A stretch of 64,000 nt of DNA from Candidatus Poribacteria bacterium (GCA_026702755.1 JAPPBX010000061.1:1-64000), one strand, 5' to 3'; counted from the stretch's first letter, positions 50,248 to 59,461 are shown. Program-made: numbers and translations. The notes: generated from the sequence alone by a model not told the origin.

Positions 50248-50862
50248 ATGACGCGTAGCAATTCATTGACAATCCCGGCATGCATCGCATGGTGCACCTC
50301 TGTTTTATTCAGCCCATTTTTGGTGCCAATTGTAACAGCTGCTGGGGTCGTCCAAAAACATGCGGACCCCCAAAACGCACTCCGCTGGTTAGCGATTGTC
50401 GTCTTGTTTGTTACCGTGCTGCCTGTCCTGTCAATAGCAGTGATGGTCCGGTGTGCTAAAGTCAGTGACTTTCATCTGCAGAACAGGGAAGAACGACTAC
50501 TACCTTTATGCTGTACGCTTATCAGCATGATTGCAGGTACCGTTCTACTCCATCAGCTGGGTGCAGCACGCGAAATCGTCTGGGCGGGAGTCGCATACAT
50601 TACAAATAGCGTTATCTTCTCCGCAATTACCCCGATGTGGAAAATCAGCTTTCACAGCAGTGTCGCCACGGGGTGCATTACTGTTCTCGTCATGCTCGTT
50701 AACCCACAATTCGGATGGCTATTTCTGCTGATTCCCTTAATCGCTTGGGCGCGGATCTACCGAAAACGGCACACGCTTCTCCAAACCGTTGTCGGCGCGC
50801 TACTTGCTATTGGCAACACGGTACTTGTTCTGGAGATGGCAAAACTTGGAAGCCAAAGTTGA
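50248..50862 (+). CDS. PAP2-like membrane protein
   Basis: About 204 aa starting at ATG 50248, right after the peroxiredoxin stop (a TTG at 50245 is also possible). Five or six hydrophobic helices are seen. Segments WKISFHSSVATGCITVLVML and AWARIYRKRHTLLQTVVGAL correspond to the late part of PAP2-type phosphatase folds, with two His spaced similarly to the catalytic boxes. The early catalytic box is not obvious. Activity as a lipid phosphatase is therefore uncertain. It is probably co-transcribed with the peroxiredoxin. Confidence 0.6.
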   Translation: MTRSNSLTIPACIAWCTSVLFSPFLVPIVTAAGVVQKHADPQNALRWLAIVVLFVTVLPVLSIAVMVRCAKVSDFHLQNREERLLPLCCTLISMIAGTVLLHQLGAAREIVWAGVAYITNSVIFSAITPMWKISFHSSVATGCITVLVMLVNPQFGWLFLLIPLIAWARIYRKRHTLLQTVVGALLAIGNTVLVLEMAKLGSQS

Positions 50863-50899
50863 ATCGCAGAAAGGATTGGATGTGCGCTTCAGTCTCAAG

Positions 50900-51763
50900 T
50901 TATCGTGGGTGTTTGAGCGGAGGTAGGTTATCCCAATCGCATTCTAAGCAGAAAATACCTTCTCTGCCGAGCTGGCGCACACGCCCACCACATTCAGGAC
51001 ATTTAATTACCGAAGCAGAGTTAGTCTCTTCGGCACTCGGTGGAAACATGAGCAGCTGTTCTATTGGCACAGCCTGTTCCCGTTCCCCTACGAGTTCTAA
51101 TTGCACACTTTCAATTATATCGCTGGTATTAAGTTTATACGGCGGTGGTGAATTTTGGGTGAGATTAATAAATTCGCTACGGTAAACCCGAATTGTGTCT
51201 TCTTCCCGTGCCTGTCGTACAAAAAGCGTATATTTATCAGGTGCGACCAAATAAGCTGCAGTATCTAAAATGTATCTGCGCGGTTTGATGGCTATCTCAT
51301 ACCCTCCGTAGTACAGCACAGAAGGGCTGGCATCGGGTTGGATCTGACAAATTTCAAAGAGTTCGTGAGAACGCGACACCGAGAGAATCAACGCATATTG
51401 TTGACAAGAATACTCAGAGAGACGCTCAAACGGCAAAAAAGCCTCCGGTTCCGCGTTATCTTCAAGGAAACCAATAAACGCTGTATAAGCATTCTCGGTA
51501 GCTTCTTGCAAAATTAACTGGCTTAACCGCCGTGGCTGCGACGCACGCGCCGGACCAGCACGCTCAATTTCTCGCGAGTACAACTCCGATCGCACATCGA
51601 CATCAATAGGCTGATTTTCAGCATTGATACGATGCAGACGTTCAACAGGTTGGTCGGCGATCTTCAGAACAAAGGGTAACATAGCAACGTATTTAAACTC
51701 CTCAAACGAAGGATGTAACAAGTTTAGCACAGACTTCAGGTTTTGTCCAATCAAAATATACAA
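50900..51763 (-). CDS. Protein with C-terminal zinc ribbon, unknown function
   Basis: Up to 287 aa; M28 (51682) is a possible shorter start. The main part is mixed alpha/beta with no recognised family (SELYSREIERAGPARASQP, YTAFIGFLEDNAEPEAF, YEIAIKPRRYILDTAAYLV). The C-terminus carries a zinc ribbon of the type CPECGGRVRQLGREGIFC followed by LEC (C-x2-C-x13-C-x2-C), so it likely binds zinc and perhaps nucleic acid. It is convergent with the peroxiredoxin operon and divergent from yebC. It is monocistronic. Confidence 0.6.
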   Translation of the reverse strand: MYILIGQNLKSVLNLLHPSFEEFKYVAMLPFVLKIADQPVERLHRINAENQPIDVDVRSELYSREIERAGPARASQPRRLSQLILQEATENAYTAFIGFLEDNAEPEAFLPFERLSEYSCQQYALILSVSRSHELFEICQIQPDASPSVLYYGGYEIAIKPRRYILDTAAYLVAPDKYTLFVRQAREEDTIRVYRSEFINLTQNSPPPYKLNTSDIIESVQLELVGEREQAVPIEQLLMFPPSAEETNSASVIKCPECGGRVRQLGREGIFCLECDWDNLPPLKHPR

Positions 51764-51839
51764 GTAGCGTAGATTTAAGTTTCATCTTTTTCATTTTTAT
51801 GCTATATTAATTGAATCAGAAACAGAAAGGATACAGATT

Positions 51840-52586
51840 ATGTCAGGACACTCTAAATGGTCAACAATTAAACATAAAAAAGCAGCAAATGACTCCAGAC
51901 GCGGTAAACTCTTCTCAAAGTTGGTGAAAGAGATTACCGCAGCAGCGCGTATTGGCGGCGGCGATGTAGATATGAACCCACGACTACGAACCGCAATTGC
52001 GACAGCAAAATCAAGCAATGTTCCCAACGATAACATTGAGAAAGCGGTACTTCGCGGCACTGGTGAACTCGAAGGTGAAACTTATGAAGAAATCCTTTAC
52101 GAAGGTTATGGACCCGGTGGTGTCGCAGTGATGATAGAAGCCCTAACCGACAACCGTAACCGGACTATCGCTGAGGTTCGACACGTTTTCAGCAAACACG
52201 AAGGGAGAATCGGTGAGCGGGGATGCGTCGCGTGGGGCTTTGACAAGTGTGGATTGATCGTCGTTACATCAGAGAGCATCGATGAAGAAGAACTCTTCAT
52301 GACCGCAGCTGAAGCGGGGGCTGAAGATGTAACTGCCTCCGAGACAGGCATAGAAATCATTACCCCCTTTGAAATGTTCGACAGCGTTCTAACGGCAATT
52401 CAGGAAACATCCGCTGAAATCCAACTCGCTGAAATTAGCATGATTCCCCAAAGCACAGTGAAACTCGAAGGAAAAGAAGCAGAACGGATGCTACGTCTCA
52501 TGGATGCTCTTGACGAACTCGACGATGTACAGAAAGTCTATGCCAATTTCGATATTCCCGATAACCTTTTAGAAGCCGCAGCTTAA
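51840..52586 (+). CDS. yebC: YebC/TACO1-family protein
   Basis: 248-aa protein with the family's start ([20 protein letters not shown]), [19 protein letters not shown] and the acidic [18 protein letters not shown]. YebC-family proteins were described as transcriptional regulators, and more recent work links them to translation of proline-rich stretches. It lies 5' of ruvC, the standard bacterial arrangement yebC-ruvC-ruvA-ruvB. It is cytosolic. A good AAAGGA ribosome-binding site precedes the start. Confidence 0.92.
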   Translation: MSGHSKWSTIKHKKAANDSRRGKLFSKLVKEITAAARIGGGDVDMNPRLRTAIATAKSSNVPNDNIEKAVLRGTGELEGETYEEILYEGYGPGGVAVMIEALTDNRNRTIAEVRHVFSKHEGRIGERGCVAWGFDKCGLIVVTSESIDEEELFMTAAEAGAEDVTASETGIEIITPFEMFDSVLTAIQETSAEIQLAEISMIPQSTVKLEGKEAERMLRLMDALDELDDVQKVYANFDIPDNLLEAAA

Positions 52587-52734
52587 CGACCGCATCCAAC
52601 TCGCGACTATTTGAGTATCAGTCGTAGGGGCAAGTTCTGATCATAACGCTCAAGGTGTTTGGTAAAATTCTTCACAGCATCAAAAACTTAGTGCGTAATG
52701 TAGTGGAGGACGGCTCTATGGGAAGGGACATCAA

Positions 52735-53274
52735 ATGCAAAAATCACCTCACCCAACCGAAAGGAACACTAAAAAAATAATTCTTGGCATTGACCCGGGC
52801 ATCGCAAATACTGGATACGGGGTGGTTGAATCTCACGCGAACCAACTTACCCCGCGCGACTTTGGAAACATCAGGACAAGCCCGGAAACAGCGTCAGAGG
52901 TGCGACTAAAACAAATTTACGATGCCGTAACCCATCTGATTGCAAAGTTCGCCGTTGAGAATATAGTACTTGAGGATATTTTCTTCAGCAAAAACGTAAG
53001 CAGCGCATTCGCCGTAGGTGAAGTCAAAGGGATCGTCAAACTTGCAGCCGCGAATGCGGACTGTCCCATTGCCTTGTATACACCAACGCAGGTCAAACAA
53101 GCGATTGTCGGTTACGGGAGAGCCACGAAATCTCAGATGCAAAAGATGGCACAGGCACTCCTTCAACTCAAGGAACCGCCTCGTCCCGATCACGCAGCAG
53201 ATGCCCTCGCGCTCGCACTTTGTCATGCCCGTTCTTATAAAGTTCTTGAACTCCAAAAAAAGTATACACAGTAG
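52735..53274 (+). CDS. ruvC: Holliday junction resolvase RuvC
   Basis: 179-aa endonuclease that cuts four-way DNA junctions in recombinational repair. Catalytic acidic residues are in ILGIDPGIANTGYGV (first Asp), VLEDIFFSKN (Glu) and PDHAADALALALCHA (last Asp pair). The length and order match RuvC. The start follows yebC by about 150 bp. It is followed closely by ruvA (32 bp), so the two are co-transcribed. Confidence 0.94.
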   Translation: MQKSPHPTERNTKKIILGIDPGIANTGYGVVESHANQLTPRDFGNIRTSPETASEVRLKQIYDAVTHLIAKFAVENIVLEDIFFSKNVSSAFAVGEVKGIVKLAAANADCPIALYTPTQVKQAIVGYGRATKSQMQKMAQALLQLKEPPRPDHAADALALALCHARSYKVLELQKKYTQ

Positions 53275-53306
53275 CGCAGCGGATCTCTGTTTAAAGGAAC
53301 GTTAGG

Positions 53307-53903
53307 ATGATCTCTTATATCAAAGGCATTATCGTCCACAAAGAGACAAAACAGGTTATTGTAGATGTAAACGGCATCGGATATGCCATTGATGTACCAC
53401 CGAGAGTTATAACGGATTTACCACCCATAGGCGATACCGTTACCTTCTATACATACTACAACCAAACTCGAGAAAATAAAATTACCCTCTACGGGTTCAC
53501 CTCCAGAGATGCCTTGAGAGTTTTTGAATTGGCACTTACCGTTACCGGTGTCGGGCCCGCACTTGCACAAAACATCGTTGCGAGACTTTCCCCCACACAA
53601 TTCCAGCGCGCCGTTCAGCGTGGAGATGCAACCACCCTCATGCGTGTCCCACGGTTAACAAAAGACATCGCCCAAGTCATCATCACTAAACTGAAAAAGA
53701 ATATTATGAAAATGCAACTCGAAGGTGAGGCTGAACTCGGAGAGACGGGATCCCTAAATGTAGAAGTGATTAAAATGCTCGTCAATCTCGGCGCATCGGA
53801 ACTCGAAGCCGAACAAGCCGTTGAAAAGGCACAGAAAGTACTTGGTGATTCTGCACAGCGAGAAAATTTAGTTGCGCAGGCACTCCGCTATATCCGAAAT
53901 TAG
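53307..53903 (+). CDS. ruvA: Holliday junction DNA helicase subunit RuvA
   Basis: 198-aa tetrameric protein that binds four-way junctions and loads RuvB. The OB-fold start reads ISYIKGIIVHKETKQVIVDV; two helix-hairpin-helix motifs follow (TVTGVGPALAQNIVARLS and RVPRLTKDIAQVIITKL), and the C-terminal domain III binds RuvB (EVIKMLVNLGASELEAEQAV). It is normal length. An IS4-family element sits between it and ruvB. Confidence 0.93.
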   Translation: MISYIKGIIVHKETKQVIVDVNGIGYAIDVPPRVITDLPPIGDTVTFYTYYNQTRENKITLYGFTSRDALRVFELALTVTGVGPALAQNIVARLSPTQFQRAVQRGDATTLMRVPRLTKDIAQVIITKLKKNIMKMQLEGEAELGETGSLNVEVIKMLVNLGASELEAEQAVEKAQKVLGDSAQRENLVAQALRYIRN

Positions 53904-54002
53904 TTTGAAAAAGTTTTCAGTTAATAGTTGTCAGTTTGCCTCGCAGTGAGAGTAATAAGAGATGTCGTGGCGGCCACAAGTGCTCTCTTAACTGATGACT
54001 TG

Positions 54003-54011
54003 TAACTATTA
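54003..54011 (+). repeat. 9-bp target-site duplication, left copy
   Basis: TAACTATTA at 54003-54011 is repeated exactly at 55410-55418 on the far side of the insertion sequence, which is a 9-bp duplication typical of IS4-group elements. Confidence 0.8.
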
Positions 54012-55409
54012 CTAAAGTTTGGACAATGTTGTAAAGTTATGCTGCCTTGTCCAAAGGCAGGTGTGTATCCTCTTGAACACTCACCTTAATATCCTGCGAG
54101 TTTGTTTTTTCATTGAACTTAGCGAAAAATGACGACACCGCTATTTGCGATCGAAGATAAGCCACCCGCAAGCCTTGTGTGAGTTTTCTCGGACGATACC
54201 AATGAATGCCGAGATGTTGACAGACGTTCTGAACACTGATAGTTTTCTGTGTAGCATTCGGCAGTGTGAATATCAACTTCGTTAGACTCGCAGCGACAAA
54301 ACTTAGCTGCACAAATCGATTGATACTTTTTCGAGATTTCAGCCGATAGGCATCAAATCCGAAGTGCTGTTTGACATCTCGAAAAGCTGTTTCTATGAGC
54401 CACCTCTTGCGATAGTATGTCGCAATCTGAGGTATCTCAAGCGTCAAATCTGTTGTAAAGACGCAGAAATACCGATACGGTTTTGATGCCTTCGGACGCT
54501 TACGAATAATGACGAGTCGAACATTCGCATCACACATCTTCGTCCGGACGACCTTTGAGGCAATCGAATACCTTTGACCGTCTATATCTGTGTCCTTATA
54601 TCGGAGTCGGCGAATATCGAGACGGTCGCCATATTTTCTCGGTCGCCCGCGTTGACGGCGTTTCGTCGGTTTCGGTAAACGATAGAACACGGCATTAGAT
54701 TTCGCACGACATAAGATATGATGTCCGAAACTCAATGCCATTGTAAAAACTTTTCGCCGTGCGAAGCCACGGTCAAAGATGATAAGTCCCGGAGGTATCT
54801 TTGAACAGATACGTTTCAACACCGCCTGACTTTTATCGCGAATCGACTGGGGCAGAATGAGTTTCACCCAGACGGGGAATAGATGCCACTGTGTCGCTGT
54901 CTGGCAAAGTAGACCTAACGCCCCAAACTCGTGTCCGTAATGAAACTTCGATTGATTCACGCGACGCTTTTGATAACTGAAGTTGCGGAAAAAATGCAAT
55001 CCCCATTGTGCTATGCCTGTCTTCAGTGCCTTGGTCTCATCATAGACATAAACCCAATCGGTAAAATAGTGTTGGATGCGTCTGATGAGAACGCCAGCGA
55101 CGGCATCGGCGTTCCATTTCCCCCGGGAAAGAAACTTCGGAAATGACCAATACTGCGTCTCTGACCCACTACATTGATAAAGGTCTGTCAGTGTCCCATT
55201 GCCTCTATTGGCGATGAAGCCAAAGATAAAGGCTTGAAAAAGAGCAAAGTTTTGTTGATTGAATAAATGACGAAAATCCGATAGAATACTTTCTAAGCAG
55301 AGAAGGAGGTTCATTTTTACGTTCCTTTCAAAACAAGCGTATGTTTATGAAAGGATACCTCTTTTTCTGCTTTCGCGCATCTTAATTTTTAAAATTGTCC
55401 AAACTATAG
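54012..55409. mobile_element. IS4-family insertion sequence between ruvA and ruvB
   Basis: 1398-bp element. The terminal inverted repeats are CTAAAGTTTGGACAAT (54012-54027) and its complement with one change at 55394-55409. It carries one transposase gene on the minus strand and is flanked by the 9-bp direct repeat TAACTATTA. It looks complete, with an intact transposase frame and both ends present, so it could be recent and active. It separates ruvA from ruvB. Confidence 0.88.
54037..55314 (-). CDS. IS4-family DDE transposase
   Basis: 425-aa transposase filling the insertion sequence. The DDE residues appear as VYVYDETKALKTG (first Asp), LIIFDRGFARRKV (second Asp) and the Y-x2-R-x3-E-x6-K signature YRKRWLIETAFRDVKQHFGF (Glu). 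A basic segment (TKRRQRGRPRKYGDR) lies in the insertion region. The frame is intact, so the element may still move. It starts just inside the right-hand inverted repeat. Confidence 0.9.
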   Translation of the reverse strand: MNLLLCLESILSDFRHLFNQQNFALFQAFIFGFIANRGNGTLTDLYQCSGSETQYWSFPKFLSRGKWNADAVAGVLIRRIQHYFTDWVYVYDETKALKTGIAQWGLHFFRNFSYQKRRVNQSKFHYGHEFGALGLLCQTATQWHLFPVWVKLILPQSIRDKSQAVLKRICSKIPPGLIIFDRGFARRKVFTMALSFGHHILCRAKSNAVFYRLPKPTKRRQRGRPRKYGDRLDIRRLRYKDTDIDGQRYSIASKVVRTKMCDANVRLVIIRKRPKASKPYRYFCVFTTDLTLEIPQIATYYRKRWLIETAFRDVKQHFGFDAYRLKSRKSINRFVQLSFVAASLTKLIFTLPNATQKTISVQNVCQHLGIHWYRPRKLTQGLRVAYLRSQIAVSSFFAKFNEKTNSQDIKVSVQEDTHLPLDKAA

Positions 55410-55418
55410 TAACTATTA
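55410..55418 (+). repeat. 9-bp target-site duplication, right copy
   Basis: Second TAACTATTA, 14 bp before the ruvB start codon. See the left copy at 54003. Confidence 0.8.
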
Positions 55419-55432
55419 TAGGACGAAACAAA

Positions 55433-56449
55433 ATGGACCACCACGAAATACCAGATTTCTCTGAGATGCAACATGAAGATGATGACTTTGGCTATAGCCT
55501 TCGTCCGGAGACACTGAGCGAATTTATCGGACAGGAACAAGCCAAAGAACAACTCCGCATTCACATTGAAGCTGCCAAAAAGCGTGGCGATGCACTGGAA
55601 CACGTTCTACTCGTCAGTCCACCCGGGCTTGGGAAGACGACGCTTGCAAAAATTATCTCCAATGAAATTCAGAGTAACTTTAAACAAGCCATCGGGCCCG
55701 TCATGGAACGCCTTGACCTCGCCTCAACCTTGACAAATCTTGAGCGGACCGACATTCTCTTTATTGATGAAATCCACCAGATGAAAGGGCATGTGCAAGA
55801 ATCGCTCTACCCTGCGATGGAAGACTATAAACTCGACTTAACGCTTGGTCAAGGACCCACATCAGATGTTGTCCAACTTCAACTCAAACCCTTTACGCTT
55901 GTCGGCGCGACGACACGTGAAGGATTGCTTGCCGGTCCCTTTCGAGATCGATTCGGTATCCGCATCCACCTCGACTATTACGAAGCAGAAGACATTCAAC
56001 AAGCAATTCGTATTAATAGCGCGAAACTCAGCATTGATATCGATGAAGCCGCAGAATACGCATTAGCCTGCCGTTCTCGCGGCACGATGCGAATCGCAAA
56101 TAAATTACTCGCCAACGTCAGAGACTATGCCCAAGTCAAAGGCAGCGGCACACTCTCACTTGAAATCGCAGAGGAAGCACTCGAATTCTTTCGCATTGAT
56201 GAACGCGGACTAAATACACAAGATTATGCCTACTTTCAGACGCTTATTGAAAAATTCAAAGGACGCGCAGGGCTTAAAGCACTCGCTGTCGCCCTCAGTG
56301 AAGATGAACGCACTATCGCTGAGGTTTACGAACCTTACTATATCAAAGAGGGGTTTTTGATGCTAACACCGGGCGGACGTGTCGCTACAGATGCTGCTTA
56401 TGCCTACTTTGACTATCCTGTAGGCACACAAACATCGCTGTTCCATTAG
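55433..56449 (+). CDS. ruvB: Holliday junction DNA helicase subunit RuvB
   Basis: 338-aa AAA+ motor that drives branch migration with RuvA. The N-terminus has DFGYSLRPETLSEFIGQEQA and Walker A VSPPGLGKTTLAK at about 63-75. Walker B is ILFIDEIHQMKG at about 116-127. Sensor and Arg finger segments are VGATTREGLLAGPFRDRFGI, and the winged-helix C-terminus ends LTPGGRVATDAAY. It is normal length. The IS element directly upstream separates it from ruvA, so it must rely on readthrough or a promoter at the IS edge. Confidence 0.95.
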   Translation: MDHHEIPDFSEMQHEDDDFGYSLRPETLSEFIGQEQAKEQLRIHIEAAKKRGDALEHVLLVSPPGLGKTTLAKIISNEIQSNFKQAIGPVMERLDLASTLTNLERTDILFIDEIHQMKGHVQESLYPAMEDYKLDLTLGQGPTSDVVQLQLKPFTLVGATTREGLLAGPFRDRFGIRIHLDYYEAEDIQQAIRINSAKLSIDIDEAAEYALACRSRGTMRIANKLLANVRDYAQVKGSGTLSLEIAEEALEFFRIDERGLNTQDYAYFQTLIEKFKGRAGLKALAVALSEDERTIAEVYEPYYIKEGFLMLTPGGRVATDAAYAYFDYPVGTQTSLFH

Positions 56450-56491
56450 TTGTACATTTTGCTGACAAGGTTTCAAACCCCATCTACAGTT

Positions 56492-57520
56492 ATGAAACTC
56501 ACAGATTTCGATTACGATCTACCGCCCGACCGGATCGCGCAAAGTCCACTTCAACAGCGTGATGCATCACGACTTTTGGTAGTTGATCGCGATACCTGTG
56601 ATTTTCATCACACTCAGTTTTCGCAGATTGCGGAATACCTACCGGACAATGCCCTGTTAGTCCTGAACGACACTAAGGTAATTCCGGCACGGTTAATCGG
56701 TAACAAAAGCAGAACCGGGGGAAAGATAGAACTCCTTCTTATTCGTGAAAAAGAGGCGGATATTTGGGAGGTACTCGCCAAACCGCGGCGGAACCTTCAA
56801 ATCGGGACACAGATTGTATTCCGCAACGGAGTCTTGACAGCAGAAGTACTGGCAAAGCCAGAGAGTGGATACTGCATCGTCCGCTTCAACTACAGCGGTA
56901 CGTTTTCAACCATTCTCGCCGATGTCGGCAATATGCCCTTGCCACCCTATATTCGTCGTCCACCGAATGCCGAAGATAAAGTGCGTTATCAGTCGGTTTA
57001 CGCAACAACTGAAGGCGCAATCGCAGCCCCTACAGCAGGATTGCACTTCACACAAGAATTGCTGGAGGAATTGAAAGATAACGGGGTAGAAACAGCAACC
57101 CTAACATTGCATGTTGGACCCGGGACCTTCCAACCGGTGAAAGTGGAAGACATTCAGAACCACAAGATGCACGCTGAATATATTCACCTCACTGAAACAG
57201 AAGCGAACCGAATTCGCAGAGCACGCGAGGGAAGCACGAAAATTGTCGCCATCGGGACGACAGTGGTACGCTCTTTAGAAACGGCAGGGGCAACAGGGAC
57301 TGTCCACCCTTATAGTGGCGATAGCGAACTTTTTATTTATCCGGGGTACCAATTTAACGTCGTAGATGCCTTGGTCACAAACTTTCATCTACCCAAATCA
57401 ACCTTACTCATGCTCGTGAGTGCCTTCGCTGGACGAGACCTAATTCAGAAGGCATATCAAGAAGCACTTCAACACAACTATCGTTTTTATAGTTATGGCG
57501 ATGCCATGCTGATCATTTAA
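56492..57520 (+). CDS. queA: S-adenosylmethionine:tRNA ribosyltransferase-isomerase QueA
   Basis: Transfers the ribosyl moiety of SAM to preQ1-tRNA to make epoxyqueuosine in queuosine synthesis. The start at 56492 (MKLTDFDYDLPPDRIAQSP) is preferred; an upstream TTG would add 14 residues. Motifs are RDASRLLVVDR, NDTKVIPARLIG, PLPPYIRRP, AAPTAGLHFT and LHVGPGTFQPV, all standard for the family. It is 342 aa. yajC follows 20 bp later; the usual tgt gene is absent here. Confidence 0.94.
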   Translation: MKLTDFDYDLPPDRIAQSPLQQRDASRLLVVDRDTCDFHHTQFSQIAEYLPDNALLVLNDTKVIPARLIGNKSRTGGKIELLLIREKEADIWEVLAKPRRNLQIGTQIVFRNGVLTAEVLAKPESGYCIVRFNYSGTFSTILADVGNMPLPPYIRRPPNAEDKVRYQSVYATTEGAIAAPTAGLHFTQELLEELKDNGVETATLTLHVGPGTFQPVKVEDIQNHKMHAEYIHLTETEANRIRRAREGSTKIVAIGTTVVRSLETAGATGTVHPYSGDSELFIYPGYQFNVVDALVTNFHLPKSTLLMLVSAFAGRDLIQKAYQEALQHNYRFYSYGDAMLII

Positions 57521-57540
57521 AAAACAGAAGGAGAGATTTT

Positions 57541-57843
57541 ATGGAAGCACTAACAGGTTTACTTGTTCCTTTTATCGCTATGGGTGCTATCATGTATTTT
57601 TTGCTATTTAGGCCCGAACAAGCCAAACGCAAAAGACATCAGACGATGCTGGAAAACCTGACCAAAGGCGATGAAATTGTAACAAATGGTGGGTTACACG
57701 GCAAAATCCTTGGACTCAGTAACGATAAGGACATTATTCTTATCGCCGTTGGAGAGTTGAACAACCAAGAGGTAAAAGTTCAAATCTCACGGAGTTCCGT
57801 TGCCTTTCTCAAAAAAGGAGGCGAACTTATCGAAGGCGAGTAG
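57541..57843 (+). CDS. yajC: Preprotein translocase accessory subunit YajC
   Basis: 100-aa membrane protein of the Sec holo-translocon. One N-terminal helix (LLVPFIAMGAIMYFLLF) is followed by the R-P-E-Q-A-K box (FRPEQAKRKRHQTMLENL) and LTKGDEIVTNGGLHGKIL. Typically yajC is followed by secDF; here the next gene is on the other strand. The GGAGAG ribosome-binding site is good. It is co-directional with queA. Confidence 0.92.
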   Translation: MEALTGLLVPFIAMGAIMYFLLFRPEQAKRKRHQTMLENLTKGDEIVTNGGLHGKILGLSNDKDIILIAVGELNNQEVKVQISRSSVAFLKKGGELIEGE

Positions 57844-57857
57844 GTCCCAAACAAGAC

Positions 57858-58550
57858 TCACGAATAATCGGGCTGCATCCACAACTGGTAGCCAACGCCT
57901 TCAGATGTTAGCGACACGATGTTATGCTGTTCTGGAGCTGCTAACACATCGTTGTTATACAACCGCACGCGTACCGTTTCCTCGCTATACGGTGAACTTG
58001 CGAACCGCTCATTTTCGGTACGCGTGATCTCAAAGACAGCACTCCCCGCCCCATCAAGAAACCTCTGGAAACAGATCGCCTCTTCCGGCGTAGGCATCCT
58101 GCGTGCATCACCTATCCCATCTGATGAAGAATTTTCCCAAATCCTGAGATGCGTCTCACTTTCATTTATTGACTCCCCAGCATCCAAAATAGCCGCTGCG
58201 GATTCTGAGTGAGATGGCACTTTGCACACCGCAATCTCAACACCGATTTCGCCTGCGAGAACCTCATAAGTTGTGTGATGTGGGATATAGCCTATACACG
58301 CCTCTCCATTGAAGACATCCGAACGTTCACCCAAAGCACCGTTTGCCTTGTTGCCGTTATGTCCCACCAATAAAGTACAGTGTCCACCTAACGCGATTAA
58401 AGCGACTTCGGTGTCATCAGAATGGTCAAAAAAGGTTGCTTCGGGAGTGAGATTAAGAATTCCGAAATGGAGTTTTGTGATGGCCATTTCGCCGGGTTTC
58501 ACAATTTCGGTGTAGCCATCGGTAGGTGTGTAATTCTTAGATGCCGACAT
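57858..58550 (-). CDS. IolB/KduI-like cupin (5-deoxy-glucuronate isomerase-like)
   Basis: About 230 aa starting at ATG 58550 (an upstream ATG at 58580 would give 240). The sequence EVALIALGGHCTLLVGHNG, GERSDVFNGEACIGYIPHH and EIAVCKVPSHSE match the N-terminal cupin of IolB-type isomerases of inositol breakdown. The second half is less similar (RIWENSSSDGIGDARRMP). It may be a true isomerase or a divergent family member; no other iol genes are nearby. It overlaps maf by a few nucleotides. Confidence 0.65.
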   Translation of the reverse strand: MSASKNYTPTDGYTEIVKPGEMAITKLHFGILNLTPEATFFDHSDDTEVALIALGGHCTLLVGHNGNKANGALGERSDVFNGEACIGYIPHHTTYEVLAGEIGVEIAVCKVPSHSESAAAILDAGESINESETHLRIWENSSSDGIGDARRMPTPEEAICFQRFLDGAGSAVFEITRTENERFASSPYSEETVRVRLYNNDVLAAPEQHNIVSLTSEGVGYQLWMQPDYS

Positions 58551-59151
58551 TGGATTGAAAATTCGATAGGTGTTCGACAAGACTCGCTAACGGAAGCCCA
58601 ACGACATTAAAATAGCACCCCTCAATGCGTCGAACGAAAGCAGCACCCCGGCCTTGGATTCCGTAGGCACCTGCCTTATCTGACGCTTCCCCGCTCGCAA
58701 TATAGGTGGTTATTTCGGCCCTGGATAACTCTCGGAAATAAACCTGCGTTGTCTCCGACCAGACACTGTTCCGCCCCGTTGCTGCGTCAATTAACGTCAC
58801 GCCCGTCACAACCTCGTGGGAGTTACCACTAAGGTGTGTTAACATCGTTAGGGCATCCGCATCATCAGACGGTTTGCCGAGAAGTTCTCCATCCAGCGAT
58901 ACCAGCGTATCCGCCCCAATAATCACACCATCGTTGTGATCCTGAGCGACAGCCTTCGCCTTAATCAAAGCAAGTTCGCGCGTTATCTCACTCGCGGACT
59001 TGTTTGAATACATGCTAAGCGGGGGTTCCACAACATCGCTCGGACAGACCTCAAATGTTAGCCCGATCTGCGATAATAGAGAGGCACGTCGGGGAGACGC
59101 AGAGGCTAAAATCAGACGCGGGACTTTTAAAGTAGACGCGCGCGTTTGCAT
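58537..59151 (-). CDS. maf: Maf-family nucleotide pyrophosphatase
   Basis: 204-aa house-cleaning enzyme that hydrolyses non-canonical nucleoside triphosphates. The start reads LILASASPRRASLLSQIGL, with a signature IGADTLVSLDGELLGKPSD and a later AYGIQGRGAAFVRRIEGCYF. All are standard for Maf/YhdE-type proteins. It is leftward, one bp from the next upstream gene, and overlaps the downstream IolB-like gene slightly, so the run is probably an operon. Confidence 0.93.
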   Translation of the reverse strand: MQTRASTLKVPRLILASASPRRASLLSQIGLTFEVCPSDVVEPPLSMYSNKSASEITRELALIKAKAVAQDHNDGVIIGADTLVSLDGELLGKPSDDADALTMLTHLSGNSHEVVTGVTLIDAATGRNSVWSETTQVYFRELSRAEITTYIASGEASDKAGAYGIQGRGAAFVRRIEGCYFNVVGLPLASLVEHLSNFQSNVGI

Positions 59152-59152
59152 G

Positions 59153-59461
59153 TTATTTTAGGCTATACCACCGTGCATCCCGCTCATCGTGGATTTGCAA
59201 CAGGTCTACACGGACCAGTTCCTGGAACGCTTTTTCAATACCCCTCTTTGAAAGCCCTATATTTTTAAGACGCTGGTCAGCCTCCGGTACGCGAAACCAG
59301 TCAGGCTTTTCACTCGAGGAATATTCTTTTTTGAAAACCCCTAAGACGCTATATAAACGCAAAGTCTTAGGCGGTAAACCAACAAGCGGATTAATCTTTG
59401 CAAAGGATTGAAGTGAACCATTTCGCATAGCTTCAGTCCATAGATAAGCAGAGTTATTCAT
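59153..59461 (-). CDS. Small protein with a winged-helix-like region, hypothetical
   Basis: Likely start at ATG 59461 (MNNSAYLWTEAMRNGSLQSF), giving about 102 aa; an upstream ATG would add 18. The C-terminal half (RLKNIGLSKRGIEKAFQELV) looks like a helix-turn-helix with a following strand pair (LLQIHDERDARWYSLK), so a DNA-binding role is possible. I do not recognise a family. It is directly upstream of maf with a one-bp spacer, so it probably belongs to the same operon. Confidence 0.55.
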   Translation of the reverse strand: MNNSAYLWTEAMRNGSLQSFAKINPLVGLPPKTLRLYSVLGVFKKEYSSSEKPDWFRVPEADQRLKNIGLSKRGIEKAFQELVRVDLLQIHDERDARWYSLK

